Of a stretch of DNA of 64,000 bases, positions 22,425-34,433 are shown piece after piece (position 1 is the stretch's first letter; every line of letters starts with the position of its first letter). A program made the translations under genes and the position numbers. The notes under the pieces were generated by a model. It was not told the origin of the DNA and did no database searches. It was given only the letters and a program-made list of their open reading frames with translations. The stretch comes from Nilaparvata lugens (taxonomy: Eukaryota > Arthropoda > Insecta > Hemiptera > Delphacidae). The stretch covers positions 51,005,858 through 51,069,857 of the forward strand of contig NC_052508.1 of the NCBI RefSeq assembly GCF_014356525.2. The letters are read 5' to 3'.

Positions 22425-22650
22425 AAAGTGAACAAAAATGTATAGTGATGAATACTATAATGGATCTTACATGCAACACTACTAGAAAGATGGGAAAAAA
22501 TTGGAAGGTATAGTTAACTCTTAGGGTAGTTTCTACTCTACCCTCAAGTTCATGTTGCACAATCTTTGCAAAACTTATGAAATTATAGTGATGAATACTA
22601 TTATAAATCCTAAAACCTACATGAAACACTACTAGAAACATGAAAAATAT
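22425..22650. repeat. Local direct duplication (about 55-bp units)
   Basis: ATAGTGATGAATACTATAAT...CACTACTAGAAAGATG at about 22440-22493 recurs as ATAGTGATGAATACTATTAT...CACTACTAGAAACATG at about 22586-22642, with 145 bp between starts. Confidence 0.7.
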
Positions 22651-22844
22651 ATTAGGTTATATAAAGTTTACTTTTATGGGTGGTTTAGTATCCCTGGCAT
22701 CACAGGAAATTCATTGGTTTCACTATCATCCTACTTAGGATCAGTATCCTTATCTTGAACTATGAATTTATTTTTATCATCACTAATGTCATTGAAATAG
22801 AGATCTAGAAGTCAAGATGTACATTCTTTGAAGTCTCTGTTCAA

Positions 22845-24548
22845 AATTATGTTTCATCATTAATAAATGCTTTGAGGCTGGTAAATTCCCGATTTGCTTC
22901 AAGACAGCCAGAATTAAACCGCTTTTCAAGTCAGGTAACGTTGATCTTCCGGAGAATTATAGACCCATAAGTTTAATCAGTAATCTAGCAAAAATAATGG
23001 AGAAAGCAATCAAAACTAGATTGATGGGTTTTATAAACAATCACAACATAATTCAATAGGGATCAATATGGCTTCCAAAGTAACAAAAAGACTGAGGATG
23101 CTCTGGCCGCCTTTACAAATGAAGTTTCTGAAGCCATGTCTTCCAATAACAACAAATGCCTAGCTATAATGATTGACCTGGCAAAAGCCTATGATACCAT
23201 ACCCCACAATAAATTACTAAAAAAATTACGGGATTAGAGGACGCCACCTTGAATTATTTAAGAATTATTCAAGTGATCGGACACAATTAATATCTGATAA
23301 CAACAGTTACAAATCAAATACTACAAAACTTAACGACTTTGGATTACCACAAGGTACCGTCTTGTCCCCGATTTTATTTTACTCTATATCAACGACATCT
23401 TTAAACTAAATATTGATAGTTCGAAAATAATTTCCTTTGCTGACGATACGGCTGTCATAGTTAAGGACCGCTCATGGTTAGAGACGTACAAGAGAGCAGA
23501 AAGAGTAATATCCATTGTTAAACAATGGCTTGATATTAATACATTGAGTATAAATACATCAAAAACTAAATATATTACATTTTCTCCTACAATAGTTGGT
23601 CAACCAAATGATGCTATGAATTTAAAAATACTTACAAATTGTGATTTTGAGAAATGGAAGGATTGTGCATGCCCTCAACTAAAAAATGAAAAATCTATAA
23701 AGTATCTGGGCATCATGGTTGATTGTAACCTTGAGTGGGAGCCTCATATAGAATATACTTGTAAACGCTTAAAATTTATTTCCTTTATCTTTTATAAAGT
23801 CCGTAAAATATTAGACATTAAATTACTTAGGGTCCTTTACTTTGCCTATGTTCAATCGGTGCTGCAATATGGGTTAGTGGTATGGGAGGAGCGTATGATG
23901 TTTTCATGAATAAAATTTTTACATTTCAAAAAATGATAATAAAAGCAATTCTTAATAAGCCAAGGGCTTTTTCTAGTAGTGAAACATTTGCCGAATTTAA
24001 AGTGATGACAGTACGTCAAATTTATGTAAAGAAACTTCTCTACTATGCATGGATGAGGAAGGATGAATTTACAGTGAATAATAACGTTTCTATGTATAAC
24101 CTGAGAGTTACATCTCATAACATTTATAATATTAACTACCTATTCAGATTTGACAATAGTGCAAAGACAATTGGGGTATCTTAGCTCAAAAATAATAAAT
24201 ATCATGCCAAATGCATTGTCAGAATCTCTTTCTAATAGGGGTAGACAGAGGATGGAACAGATAAATAAGTGGGTGATACAACAATTTTTCTTCGACATCA
24301 GTCAAATATTATAATTACTAGTAATTTATTGTTGAACTTCGATTTTTTGTAGCTTTGATTATTAGTAAATAAATTTTTATATTGCCTAAACAGCTGATAC
24401 TCTCACTCAGAGGTCAGGGTTTTGCCCTTGCTGGGTGGTGCCATGTAATTTTAATTTATTTGTAAAATAGCATAATATTAATCTAGAATATTTCTTTTGT
24501 AAGTTTTTTTTATTTTGTTTTTATGGGCAATAAAGATGTTTAAAAAAA
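22845..24548 (+). pseudogene. Jockey-like non-LTR retrotransposon remnant (RT and 3' end)
   Basis: A 5'-truncated LINE. RT blocks lie in order across frames: PENYRPISLISNLAKIMEKA (near 22950), IDLAKAYDTIPHNKLL (near 23175), GLPQGTVLSPILF (near 23340) and SFADDTAVIV with the catalytic FADD at 23436-23447. A thumb-type YLGIMVDCNLEWEPHI block and FAYVQSVLQYGLVVW follow in the open frame 23544-23909. Stops (for example TAG at 23057-23059) and frameshifts break it. No endonuclease domain is present. The 3' tail ends with GGGCAATAAAGATGTTT and a short A-run. Dead copy; clade assignment is from motif style. Confidence 0.85.
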
Positions 24549-24618
24549 TGTACATATTGACTGCTTGAATCCAATCACTATTGCATAAAAATGTGCATTT
24601 GAAAAAAATGAAAAAAGT

Positions 24619-24650
24619 TACGTTAGTCGTGACCCTTGGGTCCCAGGGAC
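24619..24650. repeat. GTTAGTCGTGACCC repeat, copy 2 (inverted part-copy at 24798-24815)
   Basis: TTACGTTAGTCGTGACCCTT followed by GGGTCCCAGGGAC. The inverted piece downstream reads CCTGGGACTCAGGGTCAC. With copy 1 at 22192 this suggests the LINE landed in, or near, an older repeat. Confidence 0.6.
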
Positions 24651-24854
24651 ACAAAAGCGTAATTTCACGAAAACAACAAGTCACAGAGCACTAACACTCT
24701 ACATCGAGTTCAAGTGTCTACTGACATGAATTTACATGGGTCTCAATAGACAGTAAAGCGAACGGAAGCAAAATTATAAAGACTAAAACAAAAATTGCCT
24801 GGGACTCAGGGTCACAACTAGAATGTTAAATTGAATAATAAAATAATTATGTTA

Positions 24855-25190
24855 TCTATATTATAATATAATAAAGGAAAGAACCAGCTTACAGCCGTAG
24901 GGATAAAAAAATTATGTTTGACCAGAGATCACAGAAATAATCTGTATTTACTTACTTCTTACTTTATAATCTTACTTATAAATAAGTAGCCCATTTACTT
25001 ACATTATGGTTTGAAGCATCAACACGCCTGAACTACTGGACTGATAAACTTGAAATTTCTCATACAGATTCTTAAATTGATCGAGGATGGTTATAGGGCT
25101 ATTTTAAACTCTTAAAGTTCCCACTCGGTCAAGTTTTTAGTTTGTCAAGTTTTAAAATAGACCCTTGCGGAGCACGGGTTACCTGCTAGT
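24855..25190 (+). mobile_element. Non-autonomous Helitron, copy 1 (336 bp)
   Basis: Begins A|TCTATATTATAATATAATAA and ends with the hairpin CCCTTGCGGAGCACGGG, a 12-nt spacer and CTAGT, followed by T. The 5' TC, 3' CTRRT after a short stem-loop, and A/T insertion flanks are Helitron hallmarks. The body matches the copy at 37574-37835. Confidence 0.7.
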
Positions 25191-25214
25191 TCATAATAAT
25201 ATATGATATGGAAA

Positions 25215-25516
25215 TTTCAATTATAATTAAGAGATTGGGAGAAGAAGAATATACATGCTAAAAGACGAACTTCAAACCCTTAAAAACAACCCTTAGAGTT
25301 AAAATATTGTCAAAAGATTTCTTAGTGCGCCTCTAAAGGGCCAACTGAACATACCTACCAAATTTGAACGTTTTTGGTCCGGTAGATTTTTAGTTATGCG
25401 AGTGAGTGAGTGAGTGAGTGAGTGAGTGAGTGAGTGAGTGAGTGAGTGAGTGAGTGAGTCAGTCAGTCAGTCAGTCAGTCAGTGAGTGAGTGCCATTTCG
25501 CTTTTATATATATAGA
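25215..25516 (-). mobile_element. Helitron-type 5' end with GAGT/CAGT microsatellite
   Basis: Read on the minus strand it starts A|TCTATATATATAAAAGCGA, then ATGGCACTCACTCACTGACT, where a (GTGA)n/(GTCA)n array covers 25399-25492. CTACCGGACCAAAAACGTTC and AGCATGTATATTC follow. A second copy with a shorter array is at 27410-27654. No 3' terminus is attached. TC plus a TA-rich start after A is Helitron-like. Confidence 0.6.
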
Positions 25517-26467
25517 TAATTCTGTTTTGATTTGAACCAAAATCGGATTAATAGTTTGAAAAATGATAAGAGAATATTTCGAATGGAAGCATTAAGTCAA
25601 TAAAAAATAATATAAATTCGCTTTGACAAAATTGAAATTGAAGTAAAAAGTAATAGCTATGATTTATATTAAATAATGCTAGTTTTTTCCAAATTTCCCG
25701 TTTTCTTGTAAAAACTCAAATTTTTCAAAAGTTTGATGAAGCCAATGGAGTCTGTTCCCAGTTTATTCAGATATACTTGGAGCTCTACTGTAGTTTCAGT
25801 TTGTATTTTTCTAAATTTTTTTAAGGATGGGTTCTAATTTCCTATTTTATAATTTATATAAATAGTGTTTTAAAAAACAAACAAGACTGACATTAACTAG
25901 TGTTAGAACCACAGACCATTGGCGTACGAAGCAACTTAACTTTGGGGGGACACCGGGAGCTGTAGAGTGTGTTGGGGGTCTGGGGGCTTTTGCTAGGAAA
26001 ATTTTGAAAAAAAAAACTTTTATTTTTCATGCGATTTTAAGCAATATATTTTTCAAAAACTCTTGTCATGTTCAGTAGGCTACTACTTTCGAATTTCTCT
26101 TGAAAATAGAAAAGGCCTATGGTATTTTAGATTAACACCCGCAGCCGGTCAATTATTATTAATAGAATAATAAGGTTACAGTCGCTCTGAGTAGTGAATA
26201 GGTCCACTCATTATTTAAGATAGCTTGCTATTATATTGCCTCCAAGACAATTAGCAAACCAACTTCAACGGCACGTTATAGGCTTGGTTTCAACTTGATT
26301 CACTTTTTTCGATTCATACTGTTTTGTTTTAATTCACGGGGGGGGGGGATTGAGAGGTAAATAAAATTCTCAAATATCGTCCCAGGTGGAAACAACACCC
26401 GGTGCCATAGGCAACTATAGACAATTGGAAAAACATAGTTTCATTTTCGACACATTCATATCTATTA
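25517..26467. other. Noncoding DNA with decayed repeats
   Basis: No gene. Holds a G-rich TTGGCGTACGAAGCAACT...GGGGGGACACCGGGAGC patch near 25920-25990, reminiscent of a DNA-transposon end, and a G10 run near 26339-26348. Confidence 0.45.
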
Positions 26468-26567
26468 GAATGATAGGACTGCAGTTACTTGTTAAAACCA
26501 ACACATCTTCAGCTGAAGTAATGTGCTGTTTCAACACGAAACTGCAGTTCTATGTACAATTCTAATA
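26468..26567. mobile_element. Short palindromic MITE (100 bp)
   Basis: The left arm AGAATGATAGGACTGCAGTT and the right arm AACTGCAGTTCTATGTACAATTCT-type complement flank a GCTGAAG centre. A similar TTGGTTTCAACACGAAACT block lies at about 4117-4136. Confidence 0.6.
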
Positions 26568-26981
26568 AATGTGGATGTGACAAAAATAAAACTGTGTTTA
26601 TCAATTATGGAGAAATTCCACAATATCAATTTATATTCAATAAATTTTATCAGCCATAGACAAATTATACATTTCTTGAAGAGTTGACTTCCAAAGCCAT
26701 TTTCTATGGAATAACGAATCCCTCTATATAGAATATTATTAGTATAAGGCTCCTCTATAAGCAAGTATTACAATGAACATCAATGTCACTGTGAAATTCA
26801 AATTCAAATTTATTTGTCGATCATTCGAAGAAATAGTGAATATTTCAATAAAATTCATTCAGGAAACTCCCTCATACATAGAAAATTAAATAAAATGAGT
26901 TGAACGAAATTACAAGAGATTAGTTCATCAGAGTGTATAAATAGCAATATATTAATGAATATAATGATACTTATATTATGA

Positions 26982-27193
26982 ACTAGCTTCGCTCGCCATA
27001 TCCGTCTAGCCAGGGGGCTCCGCCCCCTGGATCCCCGACTAGATCGTCCAAGAATAAGATCAGCAGGCTCGCTTCGCTCGCCTGCATTTTTCATTTGAAC
27101 ATTTTTATCATATGTTAGGACGATCCAGTCGGGGGTCCAGACTAAACGTCTGGCTAAACGGATATGGCGAGCGAAGCGAGCCTGACGGCTAGT
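26982..27193. mobile_element. 212-bp palindromic element with CTAGT at both ends
   Basis: The left arm begins ACTAGCTTCGCTCGCCATAT and the right arm ends ATATGGCGAGCGAAGCGAGC then CTGACGGCTAGT. Inside the left arm is a 9-bp stem hairpin CCAGGGGGCTCCGCCCCCTGG (27010-27030). The arms close at CTAGATCGTCC and GGACGATCCAG. Both ends resemble Helitron 3' termini arranged head to head. The minus-strand ORF across it is a by-product of the palindrome. Confidence 0.65.
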
Positions 27194-27409
27194 AATATAA
27201 TATTCCCAGGAATAGCTCTGATTGAAGTAGCAGTGCCAATCAATTTTTCCGCGATAAATGCATTTCAATCTTCAACTTGGTGCCAACCTAACAAAGTCAA
27301 CTCAACTTAATGCCAACCTGACAAAATTATTAATTTAGTTACCAGTTAACAACTGTTTCGAAGAGGTACTCTCTCTACATTATAGTTCTTATTAACATAC
27401 GGCCTTTTT

Positions 27410-27654
27410 TTCAATTATAATTAAGAGAATAAGAAGAATATACATGCTAAAAGACGAACTTTAAACCCTTAAAACCACCCTTAGAGTTAAAATATTGCCA
27501 AAAGATTTCTTAGTGCGTCTCTAAAGGGCCAACTGAACATACCTATCAAATTTGAACGTTTTTGGTCCGGTAGATTTTTAGTTCTGCGAGTGAGTGAATG
27601 AGTGAGTCAGTCAGTCAGTCGGTCAGTGCCATTTCGCTTTTATATAAATATAGA
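27410..27654 (-). mobile_element. Helitron-type 5' end, second copy
   Basis: On the minus strand it starts A|TCTATATTTATATAAAAGCG, then a shorter GACT/CACT array (27588-27629), then the same body as 25215-25516, ending near TTCAATTATAATTAAGAG. High similarity apart from array length suggests recent spread with microsatellite change. Confidence 0.6.
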
Positions 27655-28200
27655 TAGATGATTTGACTAATTTTACTGAGCGAAAAAAAATAGAAAGTTT
27701 TCGTCCGCGCTAAATTCAGATTGAATGAGAGAAAATATAGTCCCATTGACGGCTTAAATAATATATTCAGGCGAGGTGGAACTTCCGTCAGGAACTCCCA
27801 CCAAGAAAAGCCCTAATATAGAGAACCTGATATAGAACTCCGCAATCTTGCCAATATCTGAATGCGAACCTTATCGCCAATATAGCCCTGGAGGAAGGAG
27901 CCAACAAATTTAATGTCTTTATCGCAAATACATTAGTAGCCTACTCTAGCCATTATTCAAGTGAGCATTTCATATTGGAGCATTGCACCTTGATAGCAAG
28001 TCACAGTTCTGCAGAGAATTATTACAACTCCATAGCAGATGCGGGTGGCTGCTACTGAATTTACTGCTCCATTGCAATATTAGGCAAATTGTACGTGAGA
28101 TATATGAAGTATGAAGTGGCGCAACCCTAACCCCCCCCCACCACCAAAACCAACCATACTTACTACCTTTGGACCTGACCTCTTGAGGCAATTCACCTTA
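27655..28200. other. Noncoding DNA
   Basis: No ORF or repeat that I can name. Includes a C9 run near 28130-28139. Confidence 0.5.
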
Positions 28201-29160
28201 TGATCTCTCTCTTATTCCTCCCAAAGCATTCATTTTTATAATGTAGTTCTTCTTAATCATTCCCTCTTTTTCAAGTTTCTCCTGTTCATCCAGTCCTAAT
28301 TCCGCCTAAAAAAGAATATTTCTTGTTTTTCTTCTCCTCCTCCTCCTTCTTCTTCTTTCATTCCCACCACGCTCTCATTCCACCTGTTTTTCTTCCTCTT
28401 GCCTAATTTTTTTCCTTCTTCTGGCCTCACCATTCTTTTATATTTTTCATCCTTCTTCCTTTCTTTTTTTCTTCTACCTTTTCGTTCTCATTTCTTCCTT
28501 TTTCTTTCCTCATTCTGCCTTTGTCTTCGTTTTTCTTTCCTCTTCTCATTACCTCTTTTGCAATAATCTCAATTAAACATCATCGTCAAAAATTCACGCT
28601 CCTACCTCTTATCATTCTTATTTTTCATAATTTCTCAATTCTAAACCTTATTATCCACATTTCACACTATTCTCTCATACTTTACTTTCTTTGCCTTCTC
28701 TATCTCTTAGCTCCCTATAATATTCTTTCCATAATTTTCCAATTCTAAACCTTATCATCCACATTTTACACTATTCTCTCATACTGTTCTCTCTTTGCCT
28801 TCTCTATCTCTTAACTACCCTATAATATACACTACACATTTCAACTCACATTTCTTCAGTATCCACTATAATATGTTCTTTTCAGAAAATCCAATTCTCC
28901 TTCTCTTCCACTGTTTAATCATATCCAATAATTTCTTCATATCTGTTTGCCCTCAATAACCTTATAATCTTCATCATCTTCCTTTTCCTTACCTCCACCT
29001 TTTCTCTCATGATCTATCTGAGGACATCAATTCCACTCCAACATACTCTTCAACCACACATCCGAAATTCTGCTCTCCTCTACTCCTCAACTACCCTACT
29101 ATCCACACTCTTTCTTTTTCTTTTTCTGCTCCCTCTCCTCCTTCTCTTTGAATTGTTCTC
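28201..29160. repeat. Pyrimidine-rich tract on plus strand (about 0.95 kb)
   Basis: Long CT-rich sequence with TTCTTC, CTCCTC and TCTTTCCTC blocks. Two copies of a CCACATTTYACACTATTCTC block lie at about 28656 and 28759, preceded by AATTCTAAACCTTATYATC. The short ORFs here reflect composition only. Confidence 0.65.
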
Positions 29161-31800
29161 GTCCCGTCTCTTCGGAGACCAATCCTTTCTAGGCAGGCTG
29201 GCGCTTTGCAGAGAGCCTCCGCCCGCTAGAAGCTATTATAAGGATTTATAGGCATAAGTCAAAGCCATAAGGCAAGCGATGCGTCTAGAGTCGCTCCACA
29301 TTTCGCTGCGTTTTTCTCGCTTCCGAATTACTCTGGCAGTTTTCTCTTCTCCTCCCGAACCTAACCTCATTCTTTTTCCGCTCTAACAAAACAAGAAACC
29401 CTTTGCAGACCACCAAGACGGCGCTATTCCCAGATAAAGTGGGGCATCTCTTAAACGCAATGCATCGAACGTATATAGAGCTCTTGAGGACTCAATTCCT
29501 TATTTCTATCCACTTACTCACCCGCCAGGGATCAATAACGGATGCAAACGGCTCTTCTGCACACTCTTATTCGCCTACTTTTGTCTTTTCTTTTGGCTCA
29601 TCGTCTCCTTCTACATCACTTTCTTCCCCCATCAATCGTTTTCCAGCCGAATTTTCGTTCGATTCTCGCACCCTATCAATCGCCACCTACCCTTATCCCT
29701 TATTCCCCCTTTCAATGGTATTCTTAATTTCCTCTTCACTACTCACAAGATACGACACGACACTATTTGAAATTACGTCATTATATTATGTTCAACAGTC
29801 TGCGACATCCAACTTATTACTTCAGCTAAAACACTCAAACTATTGATTCTTGACATGATTAGAAATATTATAGACCTACTTCGAATTGATCATTCGAATC
29901 GAGTCAGTTATTTCATTTGCACAAATGTAAAGCAATTCACAAAATTCAAGAAACATTTCTTTGACAGTGTATAGTTTCATATTAATTTTGTTCGTCTTGC
30001 ATGAAAAATAAAATTTTGATAATTGTTATTCCTATCAATTAATAACGCCAATAATTCTTCTTCTACAACGCCAATAGTTCTTCATAATAGGAAATCACCA
30101 AAATTGTTGATAATTATTGTTTAAAGCAATTAGTTTATGATGAGATGAGGATATGTACGTAGATTGAAAAAAAACTTAAAAATAAGGAGATGAAGAAAAA
30201 ATGAGACGAAGTCATTTTACTTCCGATTCTTGTTCCAGACTTGACGGATCTTTTTTAATGATGAACTTGAGACAGGGGTAGCACCTCCTTCTCCTCCTCC
30301 TCCTCTCATCCTCCTCATTGTCAAGACGAATTCGTATGCAGACAGACTGTAGGCCTGAAATAGGCGCATTGTTTGCTTTATTAATGCGCCGTTAAAATAA
30401 TAGTCTGTCACTGTTTTAGCCTGCTCTGCTCTGCACCCCATTTCCCTATTATTTATGGTCTTGCACACACTGTTTCACCCTTCGTTGCTTTTCGATTTTT
30501 TTTCTATTTCGTTTTGTTCAATCTGTACGTCTGTCAGTCAACTTGCTGCAGGCATAATGGATTGCAGCGGCAGTCTGGGGTCTCAGCCTCATGTTAGTAA
30601 TTTTTTTAAAGTGCCTCAAATTCATTTTTGTTTTAGGATGAGAAGATTACTAAAGATAAGATTATTCAATGTGTTATAGAATCACTAGAATTCACAAAAA
30701 CATAATAGAAAACTCAATTACTTCTGTTTGTGGATTCAGTGAAATGAATTTAAAATTGGAATGCAGCCTATATTTTTTACAGAAAGGAACTAGTATTATA
30801 GAGAAGCTGGTATTGTATACGAGCTTATAATAAATTCATAACGATAGCATTAATAACAGTTTCCTTTCTAAATTAGAAATTGAATATTTTGTGTTTCGTT
30901 AAAATATTTTTTTAATATTGTCTTTTATAATTTTTCAATTTCGTAAGATAATTTTTTGATGAAATGATAACACTGGGATGCTGTCAGAGATATCACTAAT
31001 TTATTGCAAAATTACATACATGTTTCAACTCCAATGGTGTCATCTTCATTCATTATGTTATATTCATTGGAATACAACCTATATTTTTACAGAGTAAAAA
31101 TCTCTGATATAGTGTGGAATTATCTGCCTGATGAGCAGTAGATTTTTTGAAGCATATTCAGAGTATTAGATGATCTGAGTAAATAATTTCAAATCTTTAT
31201 TTTTGATAGTTTTCATTTTTTAAGTATCTACTGTAATGCCACTTTAATTCCCACTGGTATCAAAGCATTATGTGAAACATGCAAAAATGATGACAGTTTC
31301 CAATAATTGATGTCCTACTAATTAGGCTACAACATAATATGATGATGTATTACATACTATTTATATCAGTCACACTTATGTGTGATGCTAATTCGAGATA
31401 TAGCTAAATGGGCTTCAGCAAACGACTGTGCAACGATCAACCATTTATATCAGTGATTTTAAACTATGTCTCACATAACTATGTTTGATTTTATGTAACG
31501 ACTCTGCAACCGGACATTAGTGTTGAAAAATATGAAGAATCAAGCGGAAAAAAATAGCAACATCAAACTTGGATGAGTAACAGGTCAAATTTTGATTCAG
31601 TAACTCTGAATTTTGGAGACGTGTCTGGGATTTCGTCAAGCTAATTAAACAATTTATTCCATAAAACCCAATTATATGTTAATAGTTCCCAATTATTAAT
31701 TCCAATTATTAATTCCCAATTATTGCTTCCACTATTCAGATAAGAGGCGTATGTGAGCAGTGCACTACCCTACATCAACATATAGATAACATTCCTATAT
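29161..31800. other. Noncoding DNA, higher GC at 29.16-29.6 kb
   Basis: A moderately GC-rich patch (29150-29600) contains short open frames with no recognisable domain. I cannot support a gene. The rest is AT-rich with none visible. Confidence 0.45.
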
Positions 31801-31921
31801 ACATACAGAGAGAGATTGATTGATTGAGTACTTTATTTATGTAGATTACAATATATACTGGCTTATACACTTATATACAATAGCTTACAATACAGCAAAA
31901 TTATAGATGAATTTACATAAT
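31801..31921. repeat. Possible LINE/SINE 3' fragment
   Basis: TTGATTGATTGAGTACTTTA then TTTATGTAGATTACAATATA resembles the 3' end of insect non-LTR elements as I remember them. No coding sequence is attached. Confidence 0.35.
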
Positions 31922-32080
31922 ATAGAGAGAGAGAGTAAGAGACAAGGATAAACGGAGAGAGAGTGAGAGACAACAATAAACGGAGAGAGTGAGTGGGATA
32001 GAGAGAGACAAGGATAAACGGAGAGAGAGAGAGAGTGGGAGAGAGAGAGAGACAAGGATAAACGAAGAGAGTGAGAGACA
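31922..32080. repeat. GA-rich minisatellite
   Basis: About five units of roughly 30-35 bp built from (GA)n and GACAAGGATAAACGGAGAGA, with variable GA-run length. Confidence 0.8.
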
Positions 32081-33093
32081 TATGAGGGACGACGATTTTC
32101 AACAATAACACTGTATAGAAATCAGGAGTATAACTAGAAAAATTAATAGCAATAACTCTATCTATTTGAGATTTTAAGATGAAGTTGCCACATATCTCTC
32201 AAAATCAATGTAAATAACTCCACAATTTCGCTTATTTGATATTTCCAGCTCTATTTTCCCATTCTTCTCAAATTTTCTACTCCATTTATACTTTGGTACA
32301 GTATGCTTCTAGAGTCGAAGTTACAGTCACGTTGCTAGTCGTCCCCTGCAACATGCAATTGTTTTGAATAAAATCTCAACCTAGCATAGAACAACATGCA
32401 TAGTAACATTCATTGCAACTAGCAGCATTTCTTACATGTAACATCAATGCTTCCCATTCTTCCAACGCTGACGGTTTGAAGTGAATCTCACTATAGTCGA
32501 GTAATAACAAACATTTTGTGCATTAGAATGGCTGGCAGAGGACAGCTACCGTTTTCAAATGCCTGCAACCATACTGCTCTGCCTTCGAGAAAAAGAAACA
32601 AAGAGGACGAGAGTGCAAAACCGTGATCGAGTGAGAGAAAAAGCAGAATAAACGCCGTGGGTAGATGCATCAGCGAAAAAGAAGGAAATGAAGTAAAAAC
32701 AGGGACACGACTGGTAGCCTACTACTTATTCTGAACTATTCCAGTGTGGTATCCTTATATATTATCTTCCCTCTCTTTCTACTCTGTGGTCGTGGGTGCA
32801 TCTTGGCCGGAGTAGGGGAAGGGAGAAATAGGAAGGGGGAGAAGGGTGCAGTTGAATAAATAACTTTGGTGGGTCGTGCCCCAGCCGCATATATAACATG
32901 TCTAAAATCTATACATATAATGTGTTCAGTGTAGACAATAGGGTACGGTGCTATGTTGAGATGCCGCTTGCTGCATCTCAGGCATTTTTGCCAAAGAAAA
33001 AGTGCAGAAAGAAAAACAAACGATAACTGATAAGAGAGAACAGCAAACGCAAAAAGTCCTTCCATTCGTGTTTCTGAGGAAGAATATTTTAGC
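32081..33093. other. Noncoding DNA with one MITE end
   Basis: A sequence TGAAGTGAATCTCACTATAG at about 32478-32497 matches the CTATAGTGAG-type MITE terminus. No gene is supported. Confidence 0.45.
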
Positions 33094-34260
33094 TTGCACC
33101 CTTTCCTATCTGTTGTGCGTTCTTCTTATTGCAGCTCTCCTATTTTTACCAGACTTTACTTCATCATAGTTTTTTCTCCTCCCACTTCTTCTTTGACTCT
33201 GACTCTCTTCCCTTCAAATCTTCTTTCTCCTCCACCCATTCATCTTCTCTTCTTCTTATTGCTCCACTTCTTCTGCTGATTCTTCCACCATCATCTTGAT
33301 TCGTATTCGTAGGCCAATATTCATTCATTATTAAAAATTTCCTTTTATATTAATTTATTTAATGATTCAATGACACCTAATTATTTATTAAAATAATTGG
33401 GGAGGACCAACAGGTACAGCCTGTGTTGTTTCTTTTCCCTTTTCCTGTTCTTTCTTCACATTCATAAATCTTCTCTTCTCCTACCTTTCTTCACATTTTT
33501 CTTTATTCTTCTTCATTCCTTCTTCTCTTCCTTATCCTCCACCTCCTCATCCATTCCCCTTCCCCCACCACCACATCCTCTTCCATCTTTTCTTATTTCC
33601 GTCATCCTATCTATATTTTAATCTCCGAATCCATATCTATCACACTCTAAATTTTCATCTTTTAAAATCTTCGTATTCATTTTAATCTTATCCCACATCT
33701 CTTTTTCATTCTCATCCGTTCTTATTCTTCTTTTCCTCCCTACATACTTTTTTCCCTTCTCCCGCCATGATGATTGTTATCTGTTAACTGACTCCTCCTT
33801 CCTTTCTCTACTCAATACCTATTATCTTCGTTCTTTCCTCTCCTTCAACTCCTACTGAGTTGGCATGCTTCTGTGCCAACATCTTCCACCCTGTCTTCTC
33901 TAAATATGCACTTCTCTCCACTTTTCTCCTCGGACTGTAGGTGCAGCTCCTCTCTCTCCGTTCCACACTCTCTCTCTCTCTCACTCTCTCTCTTTCTCTC
34001 TCTCTCAGAGAAACAGCAGCAGGCAGCTCTCACCTCCAGTGTAAAGAGGGCAATAACTTGAGTGCAACTGCAAACCCCCCCCACCTCACAACTACCTTCC
34101 CCAGCTACCAGCCCACCCACAATATCTAAAATCTAAAATCAACTCGACGTGCTTTACCCTTTCCTCTCCTTTATCTTCTTTGTATTTTTTTCATACTTCC
34201 TCTCTCTTCATCTTCTCCTTCTTTTGATTCTTCTTCCTTGCTCTCTCGTATCGAGGTGCA
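33094..34260. repeat. Pyrimidine-rich tract (about 1.1 kb) with (CT)n
   Basis: CT-rich on the plus strand in two blocks separated by AT-rich 33300-33410, with a (TC)n stretch at about 33966-34009. All open frames across it are low-complexity Ser/Leu/Phe and not supported. Confidence 0.65.
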
Positions 34261-34433
34261 ATACCTCCTCCCTCTAATGCATTCGTGTGCAAGTATCACG
34301 GCTGTAGATGCTGGGCTCTGAATGCTTTCTCCCAATGCAATTCAAACAGTTACAATTTATTCATATGCATCCAGTTCTATCCTTTATACATACCAGATTT
34401 TTTAGAATTATTATAGTTTATCATAACGGAGAC

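Noticed and set aside
23852..24118. Minus-strand ORF across the LINE
   Set aside because: Antisense shadow of the LINE C-terminal coding sequence.
26855..27268. 137-codon minus-strand ORF with Arg/Ala-rich middle
   Set aside because: It lies across the 212-bp palindrome and repeats the same words from both arms; chance opening.
29009..29846. Plus-strand ORFs of 61-147 codons
   Set aside because: Ser/Leu/Phe-rich composition follows from the CT-rich DNA. No domain, no splice structure.
32736..33065. 109-codon minus-strand ORF
   Set aside because: No domain or homologue recognised, no splice context, borderline length for the local composition.
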